Shown here piece after piece: positions 41,945 through 52,316 of a DNA stretch of 64,000 bases. Numbering within the stretch: position 1 is the stretch's first letter; each line of letters starts with the position of its first letter. The notes below the pieces were generated by a model. That model searched no databases, was not told the DNA's origin, and saw nothing but the letters and a program-made list of their open reading frames with translations. Source of the stretch: Variovorax sp. (GTDB lineage Bacteria; Pseudomonadota; Gammaproteobacteria; Burkholderiales; Burkholderiaceae_C); the NCBI GenBank assembly GCA_017744285.1, contig JAGIBP010000008.1, forward strand, positions 1 through 64,000. Reading direction: 5' to 3'. The translations under genes and the position numbers were made by a program.

Positions 41945-43681
41945 TCAGTGGGAGTGCTTGGGAACGGCCGCGCCGCGGCAGCCGACGAGAAAGTCGAAGT
42001 CGCAGCCTTCGTCGGCCTGCAGCACGTGGTCGACATAAAGGCGCTGGTAGCCGCTGCCCTTCTCTCGCGCGGGCACGACGACCGCGAGCCGGTCGGCCAG
42101 CTCCGCTTCGCTGATGTCCAGGTGCAGCCGCCCCTGCTCGCAGTCGAGCTCGATCCAGTCGCCATCGCGCACCACCGCGAGCGGCCCGCCAGCGGCGGCC
42201 TCGGGCGCGACGTGCAGCACCACGGTGCCGTAGGCGGTGCCGCTCATGCGCGCGTCGGAGATGCGCACCATGTCCTTGATGCCCTGGCGCAGCAGCTTGG
42301 GCGGCAGGCCCATGTTGCCGACCTCGGCCATGCCGGGGTAGCCCTTGGGACCGCAGTTCTTCATCACCAGCACCGAGCTCGCATCGACGTCGAGCGATTC
42401 GTCGACGATGCGCGCCTTGTAGTGCTCGAAGTCCTCGAACACCACCGCGCGCCCGCGATGCTTGAGCAGCTCGGGCGATGCGGCCGAGGGCTTCAGCACC
42501 GCGCCGCGCGGCGACAGGTTGCCGCGCAGGATGCACATGCCGCCGTCCGCGACCAGCGGCTTGCCGATCGGCCGGATCACCTCGTCGTCGTGGCTGGGCG
42601 CATCGCGCACGTTGTCCCACAGCGATTTGCCGTTGACCGTGAGCGCCTGCGGGTGCGGCAGGAGGCCATGCTCGCCGAGTCGGCGCAGCACCGCCGGCAG
42701 GCCGCCCGCGTAGTAGAACTCTTCCATCAGGAAACGGCCCGAGGGCATGAGGTCGACCAGCGTCGGCGTGCCACGGCCGATGCGGGTCCAGTCCTCCAGT
42801 TCCAGCGGCACGCCGATGCGGCCCGCGATCGCCTTGAGATGGATCACGGCATTGGTCGAGCCGCCGATCGCCGCGTTGGTGCGGATCGCGTTCTCGAACG
42901 CCTCGCGCGTGAGGATCTTCGACAGCACGAGCCCTTCGCGCGCCATATCGACCGCGCGCATGCCCGACATCTGCGCGAGCACGTAGCGGCGCGCGTCCAC
43001 CGCCGGGATCGCCGCGTTGTGCGGCAACGCCACGCCGAGCACCTCGGCCATGCAGGCCATCGTCGAGGCCGTGCCCATCGTGTTGCAGGTGCCCGCCGAA
43101 CGCGACATGCCCGCCTCGGCCGAGAGGAACTGGTGCACGTCGATCTCGCCGGCCTTCATCGCCTCGTGCAGCTGCCACACCGCGGTGCCGGAGCCGATGT
43201 CGCGCCCTTCGAGCTTGCCGTTGAGCATCGGCCCGCCCGACACAACGATGGCCGGGATGTCGCAGCTCGCAGCGCCCATCAGCAGCGCGGGCGTGGTCTT
43301 GTCGCAGCCGGCGAGCAGCACCACCGCGTCGATCGGGTTGCCGCGGATGGCTTCTTCCACGTCCATGCTCGCGAGGTTGCGCGTGAGCATCGCGGTGGGC
43401 CGCAGGTTCGATTCTCCATTGGAGAACACCGGGAACTCCACCGGAAAGCCGCCCGCTTCGGAGATGCCGCGCTTCACGTGCTCGGCGATCTTGCGGAAAT
43501 GCGCATTGCACGGCGTCAGCTCCGACCAGGTGTTGCAGATGCCGACGATCGGCCGGCCGTCGAACTCGTGGTCGGGGATGCCCTGGTTCTTCATCCAGCT
43601 TCGGTACATGAAGCCGTTCTTGTCGGCCGGGCCGAACCAGTCGGCCGAGCGCAGCTTCCTCTTGGGGTCTTGATCGGACAT
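41945..43681 (-). CDS. sugar-acid dehydratase, IlvD/Edd family (L-arabonate dehydratase type)
   Basis: A 578-residue iron-sulfur dehydratase that turns an aldonate (most likely L-arabonate) into 2-keto-3-deoxyarabonate. Candidate [2Fe-2S] ligands are Cys58 (NTWSELTPC), Cys126 (LLAGCDKTTP, next to the Lys128 that is carbamylated in relatives) and Cys199 (AGTCNTMGTAST). The length and the MYRSWMKNQG motif near the N-terminus match the sugar-acid branch (arabonate/xylonate dehydratases), not branched-chain dihydroxy-acid dehydratase. It is coupled with the KDA dehydratase and the sugar permeases in the operon. D-xylonate or D-fuconate activity cannot be excluded. Confidence 0.88.
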   Translation of the reverse strand: MSDQDPKRKLRSADWFGPADKNGFMYRSWMKNQGIPDHEFDGRPIVGICNTWSELTPCNAHFRKIAEHVKRGISEAGGFPVEFPVFSNGESNLRPTAMLTRNLASMDVEEAIRGNPIDAVVLLAGCDKTTPALLMGAASCDIPAIVVSGGPMLNGKLEGRDIGSGTAVWQLHEAMKAGEIDVHQFLSAEAGMSRSAGTCNTMGTASTMACMAEVLGVALPHNAAIPAVDARRYVLAQMSGMRAVDMAREGLVLSKILTREAFENAIRTNAAIGGSTNAVIHLKAIAGRIGVPLELEDWTRIGRGTPTLVDLMPSGRFLMEEFYYAGGLPAVLRRLGEHGLLPHPQALTVNGKSLWDNVRDAPSHDDEVIRPIGKPLVADGGMCILRGNLSPRGAVLKPSAASPELLKHRGRAVVFEDFEHYKARIVDESLDVDASSVLVMKNCGPKGYPGMAEVGNMGLPPKLLRQGIKDMVRISDARMSGTAYGTVVLHVAPEAAAGGPLAVVRDGDWIELDCEQGRLHLDISEAELADRLAVVVPAREKGSGYQRLYVDHVLQADEGCDFDFLVGCRGAAVPKHSH

Positions 43682-43697
43682 GCGGTGATTTCCTGGG

Positions 43698-44732
43698 CTA
43701 GCGCTCGGCGGCGCGTGCGGTGAAGAGCCGTTGCAACAGGCAGAAGACGAAGAGCAGCACGCCCACGACGATGCGCGTCCACCACGAACTCAGCGTGCCG
43801 TCGAACGAGATGAGCGTCTGGATGATCCCGAGCATCAGCACGCCGAACAGCGTGCCCACCACGTAGCCCACACCGCCCGTGAGCAGCGTGCCGCCGATCA
43901 CCACGGCCGCGATCGCGTCCAGCTCCAGGCCGACCGCGTGCAGCCCGTAGCCCGAGAGCATGTAGAAGGTGAAGACCACGCCGCCCAGCGCCGAGCAGAA
44001 GCCCGACAGCGTGTAGACGCCGATGACGGTCGAGCGCACCGGCAGCCCCATCAGCACCGCCGAGGACTCGCTGCCCCCGATCGCATACACCGTGCGGCCG
44101 AAGGGCGTGTAGTGCGCCACGTAGACCGCGACCGCCACCATCGCGAGCGCGATCAGGCCGGCGAGGGAGATCGACGCGCCGCCCCACACCGGCAGCCGCC
44201 ACTGCGAGACCTCCGAATAGAACTCGTTGGTGATGCTGATCGAATCGATGCTGATGAGATAGCACAGGCCCCGCGCGAGGAACATCCCCGCCAGCGTGAC
44301 GATGAAGGGCTGCAGCCGGAAGCGCTCGATCAAGAGGCCCATGAAGGCGCCGAAGAGCGTGCCCATCGCGAGCACGAGCGGGATCACGATCGCCGGGCTC
44401 CATCCGTGCTTCTCGACCAGCGAGGCCGACACCATGGTGGTCAGCGCGATCACCGAGCCGACCGACAGGTCGATGCCGCCCGAGAGGATCACGAAGGTCA
44501 TGCCGACCGCGACCACGCAGAGGAAGGCGTTGTCGATCAGCAGGTTCAGGAACACCTGCAGCGAGAAGAAGCCGTCGTAGAACACCGAGCCCAGCGTGGC
44601 CATCAGCACGAAGAGCGAGATCGTGGCCGCGAGCGGCAGGTACTTCGGGTCGAAGCGCGTGCGCGGGCGCGCTTGCGCAACGGCGGCGTGCTTGGCGCGC
44701 GCCGTGGTGGACTCGGGCACGACCGCGCTCAT
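43698..44732 (-). CDS. yjfF: sugar ABC transporter permease (YjfF type)
   Basis: Inner-membrane permease of 344 residues in the ribose/galactofuranose importer family. Several hydrophobic helices are visible, with [21 protein letters not shown], the family signature, and VYAIGGSESSAVLMGLPV near the ATPase contact. It is closest to YjfF, the second permease of the YtfQRT-YjfF furanose importer. The start overlaps the ytfT stop (ATGA). A long Ala/Arg-rich cytoplasmic N-terminus precedes the first helix. Confidence 0.88.
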   Translation of the reverse strand: MSAVVPESTTARAKHAAVAQARPRTRFDPKYLPLAATISLFVLMATLGSVFYDGFFSLQVFLNLLIDNAFLCVVAVGMTFVILSGGIDLSVGSVIALTTMVSASLVEKHGWSPAIVIPLVLAMGTLFGAFMGLLIERFRLQPFIVTLAGMFLARGLCYLISIDSISITNEFYSEVSQWRLPVWGGASISLAGLIALAMVAVAVYVAHYTPFGRTVYAIGGSESSAVLMGLPVRSTVIGVYTLSGFCSALGGVVFTFYMLSGYGLHAVGLELDAIAAVVIGGTLLTGGVGYVVGTLFGVLMLGIIQTLISFDGTLSSWWTRIVVGVLLFVFCLLQRLFTARAAER

Positions 44733-45766
44733 GCCACGCCCCTTGCCGGCCGCTGCACCAGTTGCCGGATGCTCGCGCGGAACTCCGCCGATTGCAGCAG
44801 CATCACGGCGAAGACCACCGCCGCCTTGACGACCAGGTTGATCTCGGGCGGTACCCCCAGCGAATAGATGCCGTAGGTCAGCGTCTGGATGATGAGCGCG
44901 CCGATCACGCTGCCGACGAGGCTGAAGCGCCCGCCGGTGAGCGCCGTGCCGCCCAGCGTGACCGCCAGGATCGCATCGAGCTCCAGCAACTGCCCGGCGT
45001 TGTTGCCGTCCGCGCTCTTGACGTTGGAGCTGATCAGGAGCCCCGCCACGCCCGCGCAGAAGCCGCAGAACACATAGGCGCCGACGATGATCCGCCGCGC
45101 CCGCGCGCCGGCCACGCGCGCCGCGCCCGGGTTGATGCCGACCGACTGGATGAACAGGCCCAGCGCGCTGTGCACGATCGCGACATACACCAGCGCGAAC
45201 ACCAGCGCCGCGACATAGACCGAGAACGGCAGCCCGAAGAGGTAGCCGCTGCCGATGAAGAAGAAGGGCTTGTAGTAGATCGTGATGATCTGCCCGCCCG
45301 TGATGAGCTGCGCGATGCCGCGCCCCGCCACCATCAGGATCAGCGTCGCGATGATCGGCTGCATGCCCACGCGCGCCACCAGGAGGCCGTTCCAGAGCCC
45401 GCACAGCGCCGCCACCGCGAGCGCCGCGACGATGGCCGTCCACATGGGGAAGCGGCTCACCTCGGCCGCCGCGCCATTGCTGACCACCAGCGAGCCGCCG
45501 ATCATCCAGGCCGCCAGCGCCGCCGCGATCGCGACCACCGCGCCCACCGAGATGTCGATGCCGCGCGTGGCGATCACCAGCGTCATGCCGAGCGACACCA
45601 GCACCAGCGGCGAGGCGCGGTTCAGGATGTCGATCAGGCTGCCGTAGAGATGGCCGTCGCGTACCTCGATGTGGAGGAAATGCGGATTGAACGCCGCGTT
45701 GACCGCCAGCAGGATCAGCAGCGTGACGACGGGCCAGGCGAGGCGGTGGCGGAAGATCTTGCTCAT
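44729..45766 (-). CDS. ytfT: sugar ABC transporter permease (YtfT type)
   Basis: First permease of the furanose importer, 345 residues, with the signature GMTLVIATRGIDISVGAVVAIAAALAAW and the C-terminal GGTALTGGRFSLVGSVIGALII. Overlap with ytfR upstream and yjfF downstream (both ATGA) shows a tightly coupled R-T-F unit. In E. coli the system takes up galactofuranose and, as reported there, the furanose form of arabinose may also be handled. The pentose catabolic genes here make arabinofuranose plausible. Confidence 0.88.
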   Translation of the reverse strand: MSKIFRHRLAWPVVTLLILLAVNAAFNPHFLHIEVRDGHLYGSLIDILNRASPLVLVSLGMTLVIATRGIDISVGAVVAIAAALAAWMIGGSLVVSNGAAAEVSRFPMWTAIVAALAVAALCGLWNGLLVARVGMQPIIATLILMVAGRGIAQLITGGQIITIYYKPFFFIGSGYLFGLPFSVYVAALVFALVYVAIVHSALGLFIQSVGINPGAARVAGARARRIIVGAYVFCGFCAGVAGLLISSNVKSADGNNAGQLLELDAILAVTLGGTALTGGRFSLVGSVIGALIIQTLTYGIYSLGVPPEINLVVKAAVVFAVMLLQSAEFRASIRQLVQRPARGVA

Positions 45767-47280
45767 GATTCAGCTGCAATGAGGTCGTAGACCGCGTCCT
45801 CGCTCGTGCCCGCCGGCAGCTCGCCCACCTTGCGCCGCTCGCGCAGCACCACGATGCGGTGCGAGACGCGCACCACCTCGTTCATCTCCGAAGAGATGAA
45901 GACCACCGCCATGCCGCCGCGCGCGAGGCGCAGGATCTCGTCCATGATCTCCTGCTTGGCCGCGACGTCGATGCCGCGCGTCGGCTCGTCGAGGATCAGC
46001 AGGCGCGGCTCGATCGCGAGCCAGCGCGCGAGCAGCGCCTTCTGCTGGTTGCCGCCCGACAAGAGGCCGATCGGCGTGTCGACGCTCGCGGTCTTGATGC
46101 CCAGCGCCTTGACGAAGCGCTCCGCGAGCGCCGTCTGCTCGGCGCGCGTGAGCGTGTTGCGCACCCCGCGCCGCGCCTGCAGCGCAAGCGCGATGTTCTC
46201 GCGCAGCGAGAGGTCGGCCACGATGCCCTCGGTCTTGCGCTCCTCGGGGCAGAGCGCCAGGCCATGCCGCACCGCGTCGGCCGGGCTGTCCAGGTCCACC
46301 GCGACGCCGTCGATCCGCAGGCTGCCGCTGTCGGGCCGGGCGAGCCCGAAGAGCAGCCGCGCGAGTTCGGTGCGCCCCGAGCCGAGGAGGCCTGCGAGGC
46401 CCACGATCTCGCCCTGGCGCACACCCAGGTCCACCGGCTGCAGCTGCCCACGCTGGCCCAGGCCCTCGGCCTCCAGAACGCTCGCCGCCGAGGCGTCGAG
46501 CACGGGCAGCGGCGCCGGGCCGCTCGCCTGCGCGGCGAACTCGCGCCCGACCATCGCCGAGATCAGCGCCTGCGGGCCCAGGTCGCGCGTCGCCCACTCG
46601 CCGACCCATGCGCCATTGCGCAGCACGGTGATCCGGTCCGACACCGCATAGACCTGGTTGAGAAAGTGCGTGACGAACAGGATCGCCATGCCCTCGGCGC
46701 GCAGGCGCCGCAGCACCGCGAAGAGGCTCTGCACCTCCTCGTCGTCCAGGCTCGACGTGGGCTCGTCGAGGATCAGCACCTTCGACGAGAGGCCGAGCGC
46801 GCGCGCGATCGCCACCATCTGCTGCACCGCCACCGAGTAGCTCGACAGCAGCCGCGAGACGTCGATATCCACATCGAGCCGCGCGAGCAGCGCACGCGCC
46901 TCGCGGTTCACGGCCGCCCAGTCGATGCGCAGCCCGCGGCGCGGGTAGCGCCCGGCCAGGATGTTCTCGGCCACCGAGAGGTTCGGGCACAGGTTCACCT
47001 CCTGGTAGACCGTGCTGATGCCCATCTTCTGCGCCTCGATCGGCGAGGCCGGACGAACCGGGCGGCCCGACAGGACCATCTCGCCGCCGTCGGCCGCATG
47101 CACGCCGGTGAGCACCTTGATCAGCGTGGACTTGCCCGCGCCGTTCTGACCGAGCAGCGCGTGGATCTCGCCCGCCGACAGGCGCAGCGACACCCCGCGC
47201 AGCGCCGCGACACCGGCGAACTGCTTGTCGATGCCGGTGAGCTGCAGCACCGGGGCGAAGGGTTCCGTTTCAGCGCTCAT
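45763..47280 (-). CDS. ytfR: sugar ABC transporter ATP-binding protein (YtfR type)
   Basis: A 505-residue ATPase with two nucleotide-binding halves, as in RbsA/AraG. The first half has GQNGAGKST (about 40-48) and DEPTSSLDDEE. The second half has a degenerate Walker A (GLLGSGRTELA) with [15 protein letters not shown] and DEPTRGIDV. It begins by overlapping the stop of the GguB-type permease (ATGA), joining the two importers in one transcript. The start ATG at 47280 gives [14 protein letters not shown]. Confidence 0.9.
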   Translation of the reverse strand: MSAETEPFAPVLQLTGIDKQFAGVAALRGVSLRLSAGEIHALLGQNGAGKSTLIKVLTGVHAADGGEMVLSGRPVRPASPIEAQKMGISTVYQEVNLCPNLSVAENILAGRYPRRGLRIDWAAVNREARALLARLDVDIDVSRLLSSYSVAVQQMVAIARALGLSSKVLILDEPTSSLDDEEVQSLFAVLRRLRAEGMAILFVTHFLNQVYAVSDRITVLRNGAWVGEWATRDLGPQALISAMVGREFAAQASGPAPLPVLDASAASVLEAEGLGQRGQLQPVDLGVRQGEIVGLAGLLGSGRTELARLLFGLARPDSGSLRIDGVAVDLDSPADAVRHGLALCPEERKTEGIVADLSLRENIALALQARRGVRNTLTRAEQTALAERFVKALGIKTASVDTPIGLLSGGNQQKALLARWLAIEPRLLILDEPTRGIDVAAKQEIMDEILRLARGGMAVVFISSEMNEVVRVSHRIVVLRERRKVGELPAGTSEDAVYDLIAAES

Positions 47281-48491
47281 GACTTGTTCTTGTTGTAGAC
47301 GTCGATGAACACCGCCGCCAGCAGCACCAGCCCCTTGATGACCTGCTGGTAGTCGATGCCGATCCCGAGGATCGACATGCCGTTGTTCATCACGCCCATG
47401 ATGAAGGCGCCGATCACCGCGCCCATGACCTTGCCCACGCCGCCCGAGGCCGAGGCACCGCCGATGAAGCAGGCCGCGATCACGTCGAGCTCGAAGCCCA
47501 GGCCCGCCTTCGGCGTCGCCGTGTTCAGCCGCGCCGCGAACACCAGCCCCGCCAGCGCCGCCAGCACGCCCATGTTCACGAAGGTGAGGAAGGCCAGCCG
47601 CTGCGTCTTGATGCCCGACAGCCGGGCCGCCTTCTCGTTGCCGCCGAGGGCGTAGATGCGGCGCCCGACGGTCGTGCGGTTGGTGACGAATTCGTACGCC
47701 ACGATCAGCACCGCCATCACGATCAGCACGTTGGGCAGGCCCTTGTAGGTCGCGAGCAGGTAGGCGAGCAGCAGGATCGCGCCCGCGAAGAACAGGTTCT
47801 TGACCAGGAAGAAGGCGTAGGGCTCCTGCGCCATGCCGTGCTGCGCGAGCCGCGCCCGCCCGCGCATCTTGAAGAACACCAGCGCGCCGGCGGCCAGCAC
47901 GCCGAGCAGCAGCGAGGTGGTGCGCAGGCTCTCGCCGCCCAGCACGTCGGGCACGAAGCCGGAGCTGAGCTTCTGGAAGGCCTCGGGGAACGGCCCCACC
48001 GACTGCCCCGCAAGCAGCGCCAGCGTGAGCCCCTTGAACACCAGCATGCCGGCCAGCGTGACGATGAACGAGGGAATGCGGAAGAAGGCCACGAACCAGC
48101 CCTGGGCCGCGCCGATCGCGCCGCCGGCAATCAGGCACACGATGAAGGTCGGCACGAAGTGCCAGCCGTACTCCACCATCAGCACCGCCGCCAGCGCCCC
48201 GATGAAGCCGCACACCGAGCCCACCGAGAGATCGATGTGCCCCGCCACGATCACCAGCAGCATGCCCAGCGCCATGATGACGATGTAGCTGTTCTGCAGC
48301 ACCAGGTTCGTGAGGTTCAGCGGCCGCATCAGCGTGCCGTCGGTCAGGAACTGGAACAACGCCATGATCGCGACGAGCGACAACAGCATGCCGTACTCGC
48401 GCAGGTTGTTCTTGATGAAGCCCGCGTGCTCGGCGGCGGCGGTGCTGCCCGCCGGCGGCGTGATCTTGACGGCTTCGGCGTCAGGCGGCAT
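47277..48491 (-). CDS. gguB: multiple-sugar ABC transporter permease (GguB/XylH type)
   Basis: A 404-residue permease of the xylose/multiple-sugar class, longer than YtfT/YjfF because of extra helices. The segment [25 protein letters not shown] is the signature region, and [24 protein letters not shown] matches XylH/GguB. It overlaps the upstream ATPase gene by 11 bases. It pairs with the GguA-like ATPase and the ChvE-like binding protein. Confidence 0.9.
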   Translation of the reverse strand: MPPDAEAVKITPPAGSTAAAEHAGFIKNNLREYGMLLSLVAIMALFQFLTDGTLMRPLNLTNLVLQNSYIVIMALGMLLVIVAGHIDLSVGSVCGFIGALAAVLMVEYGWHFVPTFIVCLIAGGAIGAAQGWFVAFFRIPSFIVTLAGMLVFKGLTLALLAGQSVGPFPEAFQKLSSGFVPDVLGGESLRTTSLLLGVLAAGALVFFKMRGRARLAQHGMAQEPYAFFLVKNLFFAGAILLLAYLLATYKGLPNVLIVMAVLIVAYEFVTNRTTVGRRIYALGGNEKAARLSGIKTQRLAFLTFVNMGVLAALAGLVFAARLNTATPKAGLGFELDVIAACFIGGASASGGVGKVMGAVIGAFIMGVMNNGMSILGIGIDYQQVIKGLVLLAAVFIDVYNKNKS

Positions 48492-50025
48492 GGACGCTGC
48501 TCCCCGACGCGACGATGACGCGCATGATGCTCTCCTGCGATGCCTCCGCCGCAGGAAACTCGGCCACGAAGCGCCCCTCGTTCATCACGTAGATGCGGTC
48601 GCACATGCCGAGCAGTTCGGGCAGCTCCGACGAGATCAGCAGGATCCCTTTTCCCTCGCTCGCGAGCCGGTCGATGATGGTGTAGATCTCGTACTTGGCG
48701 CCCACGTCGATGCCGCGTGTGGGCTCGTCTAGCATCAGCAGTTCGGGCTCGGTGAAGAGCCACTTGCTGAGCACCACCTTCTGCTGGTTGCCGCCCGAAA
48801 GATTGACCACGCGCTGGGTCACGCCGGGCGAGCGGATGTTGAGCGCGCGGCGGTAGCCGTTGGCGACCTTGAACTCGCGCGCATCGTCGATCACCCCGCG
48901 CTCGGAAACGGCCGCCAGGTTCGCGAGGCTCACGTTCTTGCGGATGTCCTCCTCGAGCACCAGCCCCGCGCTCTTGCGGTCCTCGGTGACGTAGGCGATG
49001 CCGTGGTCGATCGCCTTGCGGATCGTGCTCACGTCGACCTCCTGGCCGTGCATGCGCACCGAGCCGCTGATGCGCTGCCCGTAGGCGCGCCCGAACACGC
49101 TCATCGCGAACTCGGTGCGTCCCGCGCCCATCAGCCCCGCGATGCCGACGATCTCGCCGCGCCGCACATTCAGGTTCACGCCCTTGATCTGCTCGCGGTC
49201 GGCGTGCAGCGCATGGTGCACGCGCCAGTCGCGCACCTCGAAGATCACCTCGCCGATGTCCGGCGTGCGCTCGGGGTAGCGGTGCGCCATGTCGCGTCCG
49301 ACCATGCCGCGGATGATGCGGTCCTCGCTGATCGGCGCGGCGCGGCAGTCCATGGTCTCGACCGTCGCGCCGTCGCGCAGCACGGTGATCGCGTCGGCCA
49401 CCTTGGCGATCTCGTTGAGCTTGTGCGAGATCAGGATCGACGCGATGCCCTGCGCCTTGAGTTCGAGCAGCAGCTTCAGGAGCGCATCGCTGTCGCTTTC
49501 GTTCAGGCTCGCCGTGGGCTCGTCGAGGATCAGGAGCTTGACCCGCTTCGACAGCGCCTTGGCGATCTCCACCAGCTGCTGCTTGCCCACGCCGAGGTGG
49601 GTGATGAGCGCGGTCGGCGGCTCCTTCAGCCCCACCTTGGCGAGCAGCTCGCGGGTGCGCGCATAGGCCTCGAACCAGTCGATCACCCCGCCGCGCGCGG
49701 TCTCGTTGCCCAGGAAGATGTTCTCCGCGATCGACAGGAGCGGCACCAGCGCGAGCTCCTGGTGGATGATGATGATGCCGAGCTTCTCGCTGTCGGCGAT
49801 GTCGCGGAAGCGCCGCAACTCGCCCTCGAAGCGGATCTCGCCCTCGTAGGAGTCGCAGGGATACACGCCGCTCAGCACCTTCATGAGCGTGGACTTGCCG
49901 GCGCCGTTCTCGCCCACCACCGCGTGAATCTCGCCCGCGCGCACCGCAAGGTTGACGTTGTCCAGCGCGTTCACGCCCGGGAAGGTCTTGGTGATGCCGC
50001 GCATCTCCAGAATCACATCGTTCAC
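48481..50025 (-). CDS. gguA: multiple-sugar ABC transporter ATP-binding protein (GguA/XylG type)
   Basis: Two-domain sugar ATPase of 514 residues. Half one has [16 protein letters not shown] (about 39) and [13 protein letters not shown]. Half two has the usual altered Walker [32 protein letters not shown] and [16 protein letters not shown]. It matches the GguA/MmsA group encoded with ChvE. It lies 58 bases downstream of chvE. Confidence 0.92.
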   Translation of the reverse strand: MNDVILEMRGITKTFPGVNALDNVNLAVRAGEIHAVVGENGAGKSTLMKVLSGVYPCDSYEGEIRFEGELRRFRDIADSEKLGIIIIHQELALVPLLSIAENIFLGNETARGGVIDWFEAYARTRELLAKVGLKEPPTALITHLGVGKQQLVEIAKALSKRVKLLILDEPTASLNESDSDALLKLLLELKAQGIASILISHKLNEIAKVADAITVLRDGATVETMDCRAAPISEDRIIRGMVGRDMAHRYPERTPDIGEVIFEVRDWRVHHALHADREQIKGVNLNVRRGEIVGIAGLMGAGRTEFAMSVFGRAYGQRISGSVRMHGQEVDVSTIRKAIDHGIAYVTEDRKSAGLVLEEDIRKNVSLANLAAVSERGVIDDAREFKVANGYRRALNIRSPGVTQRVVNLSGGNQQKVVLSKWLFTEPELLMLDEPTRGIDVGAKYEIYTIIDRLASEGKGILLISSELPELLGMCDRIYVMNEGRFVAEFPAAEASQESIMRVIVASGSSVHAA

Positions 50026-50083
50026 TCTGTCTCCTTCGAGCCTGCGGGGCCGACGGTGCAGCCCCGCATTGCCTTCGCGGCGG

Positions 50084-51157
50084 CTACTTGATCTGGCTCT
50101 CCTTGTAGTAGCCGGTATCGACCAGCGCCTGCTTCCAGTTCGTCGCGTCGACGCTCACCGGCTTGAGCAGGTACGAGGGCACCACCTTCACGCCGTTGTT
50201 GTAGGTCTTGGTGTCGTTCACCTCGGGCGGCTTGCCGCTCATCATGGCGTCGACCATGCCCACCGTCACCTTCGCGAGCTCGCGCGTGTCCTTGAAGACG
50301 GTCGAAGTCTGTTCCTTCTTCAGGATCGACTTGACCGAAGGGATTTCCGCGTCCTGCCCGGTCACCACCGGCATCGGCTGCTGCGGCGTGCCGTAGCCCA
50401 CGCCCTTGAGCGAGGAGATGATCCCGATCGACAGCCCGTCGTAGGGCGAGAGCACCGCGTCGACGCGGTCCTTGGTGTAGTAGGCCGACAGCAGGTTGTC
50501 CATGCGCGCCTGCGCCACCGCGCCGTCCCATCGCAGCGTGGAAACCTTGTCCATCCCCATCTGCTTGCTGCGCACCACCAGCTTGCCGCTGTCGATGTAG
50601 GGCTTGAGCACCGACATCGCGCCGTTGTAGAAGAAGAAGGCGTTGTTGTCGTCCGGCGAGCCGCCGAACAGCTCGATGTTGTACGGGCCCTTGCCTTCCT
50701 TGAGCTTCAGCGCCTGCTCGATGTACTGCGCCTGCAGCACGCCGACCTGGAAGTTGTCGAAGGTGGCGTAGTAGTCGACGTTCTTCGAGCCGCGGATCAG
50801 CCGGTCATAGGCGATCACCTTGATGCCCTTGTCGGCCGCCTTCTGCAGCACGTCCGACAGCGTGGTGCCGTCGATCGCGGCGATCACCAGCACCTTGGGG
50901 CCCTTGGTCACCATGTTCTCGATCTGCGCGAGCTGGTTGGGGATGTCGTCCTCGGCGTACTGCAGGTCGGTCTTGTAGCCCCTCTCGTTGAAGTACTTGA
51001 CCATGTTCCCGCCGTCCGCGATCCAGCGCGCAGAGGACTTGGTCGGCATCGAGATCGCGACCAGGCCCTTGTCCTGCGCTTGCGCAAGAGGCGCAAGCCC
51101 GATCAATACCACGGCGGTCGCACCGCCGACCAGGGTCTTCAGGAATGCTCTTTTCAT
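50084..51157 (-). CDS. chvE: multiple-sugar-binding periplasmic protein (ChvE-like)
   Basis: Periplasmic sugar-binding protein of 357 residues with signal peptide [20 protein letters not shown] ending LAQAQ. The mature start [22 protein letters not shown] and the later [20 protein letters not shown] and [15 protein letters not shown] are characteristic of ChvE, which binds L-arabinose, D-glucose, D-galactose, D-xylose and related sugars. In Agrobacterium ChvE also presents sugars to a sensor kinase; no such kinase is seen here. It lies between the ytfQ-like gene and gguA in the operon. Confidence 0.92.
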   Translation of the reverse strand: MKRAFLKTLVGGATAVVLIGLAPLAQAQDKGLVAISMPTKSSARWIADGGNMVKYFNERGYKTDLQYAEDDIPNQLAQIENMVTKGPKVLVIAAIDGTTLSDVLQKAADKGIKVIAYDRLIRGSKNVDYYATFDNFQVGVLQAQYIEQALKLKEGKGPYNIELFGGSPDDNNAFFFYNGAMSVLKPYIDSGKLVVRSKQMGMDKVSTLRWDGAVAQARMDNLLSAYYTKDRVDAVLSPYDGLSIGIISSLKGVGYGTPQQPMPVVTGQDAEIPSVKSILKKEQTSTVFKDTRELAKVTVGMVDAMMSGKPPEVNDTKTYNNGVKVVPSYLLKPVSVDATNWKQALVDTGYYKESQIK

Positions 51158-51214
51158 CAGTGTCTCCTCTGAGTGAATGCAATGTGGCCGCGAAGCGCGA
51201 CGCCCTTCGAGGGC

Positions 51215-51288
51215 ACCCGCGGAGCCGGCTGTGCCGGGCCGCCGGGTGCGCCCCCGGAGAGGGGGAGCGCCGAAGGCGCACGGGGGGA
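51215..51288 (-). repeat. C-rich intergenic repeat, copy B (after ytfQ stop codon)
   Basis: Abuts the ytfQ stop codon. It shares with copy A the GCGCCTTCGGCGC-type hairpin, the C-run/G-run pair (here with GGGGGAG) and the terminal GGCTCCGCG-type end, in the same sense relative to transcription. It lies in the ytfQ-chvE intergenic space inside the operon. Confidence 0.75.
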
Positions 51289-52254
51289 TCAATACTTCCG
51301 GTTCGGGAACTCGGCCTTGGCGACTTCCATCGGGAAGATGCCCTCCTTCGTGAGGATGCGCTTGGGCAGCGGCTTGCCGGCCTTGATGTCCTTGACCGCA
51401 CTCATCAGCTGCGGACCGAGCAGCGGGCTGCACTCGACCGACACGTTGAGCTTGCCGGCCATCATGGCCTCGAAGGCGCCCTTCACGCCGTCGATCGAGA
51501 TGATCGTGATGTCCTGCGCCGGCTTGAGGCCCGCTTCCTCGATGGCCTGGATGGCGCCGATCGCCATGTCGTCGTTATGCGCGAAGAGCACGTTGATGTT
51601 CTTGCCGTCGGCCTTGAGGAAGGCTTCCATCACCTCCTTGCCCTTGGCGCGCGTGAAGTCGCCGGTCTGCGATCGGATGATCTTGTACTTCGGGTCGCTC
51701 TTGATGATCTCCTCGAAGCCCTTCTTGCGATCGATCGCGGGCGCCGAGCCGACGGTGCCCTGCAGCTCGACGATGTTCACCGGGCCCTTGTTGTCCTTCA
51801 TCTTCTCGACCAGCCAGCGGCCGGCCTTGCGGCCTTCTTCGACGAAGTCCGAGCCCATGAAGGTCACGTAGAGCGTGTCGTCCTTGCTGTTGACCGCGCG
51901 ATCGGTCAGCACCACCGGGATGCCGGCCGCCTTGGCTTCCTTGAGCACCGTGTCCCAGCCCGACTCGACCACCGGCGAGAAGGCGATCACGTCGACCTTC
52001 TGCGCGATGTACGAGCGGATCGCCTTGATCTGGTTCTCCTGCTTCTGCTGGGCATCGGAGAACTTGAGGTCGATGTCGGCCTCCTTCGCGGCCGACTTGA
52101 TGGACTCGGTGTTGGCGGTGCGCCATTCGCTTTCCGCGCCGACCTGGGCGAAGCCCAGCACGATCTTCTTCTGCGCCAGCGCGGTGGCGGGCAGCAGGGA
52201 GGTCAGCGAGGCGCTGGCCAGCGCGATATTGAGCGTGCGACGGTTGAGTTTCAT
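51289..52254 (-). CDS. ytfQ: galactofuranose/arabinofuranose-type sugar-binding protein (YtfQ-like)
   Basis: Periplasmic binding protein of 321 residues in the ribose-binding family. The signal peptide [20 protein letters not shown] ends LPATALAQ. The mature [25 protein letters not shown] is typical of YtfQ, the furanose-specific binding protein. [15 protein letters not shown] segment follows in the second lobe. It belongs functionally with YtfR, YtfT and YjfF but is separated from their genes by the whole chvE-gguA-gguB block. Confidence 0.9.
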   Translation of the reverse strand: MKLNRRTLNIALASASLTSLLPATALAQKKIVLGFAQVGAESEWRTANTESIKSAAKEADIDLKFSDAQQKQENQIKAIRSYIAQKVDVIAFSPVVESGWDTVLKEAKAAGIPVVLTDRAVNSKDDTLYVTFMGSDFVEEGRKAGRWLVEKMKDNKGPVNIVELQGTVGSAPAIDRKKGFEEIIKSDPKYKIIRSQTGDFTRAKGKEVMEAFLKADGKNINVLFAHNDDMAIGAIQAIEEAGLKPAQDITIISIDGVKGAFEAMMAGKLNVSVECSPLLGPQLMSAVKDIKAGKPLPKRILTKEGIFPMEVAKAEFPNRKY

Positions 52255-52316
52255 GTGTCTGTCTCCTGGGTTGACGTGGTGAAGGGATCCCCTGTTGCTG
52301 TTGTTATGGCGATCAC

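Noticed and set aside
41945..43681. Annotation as ilvD (dihydroxy-acid dehydratase)
   Set aside because: Motifs and length fit the sugar-acid dehydratase branch, and it is flanked by sugar permeases and a KDA dehydratase gene.
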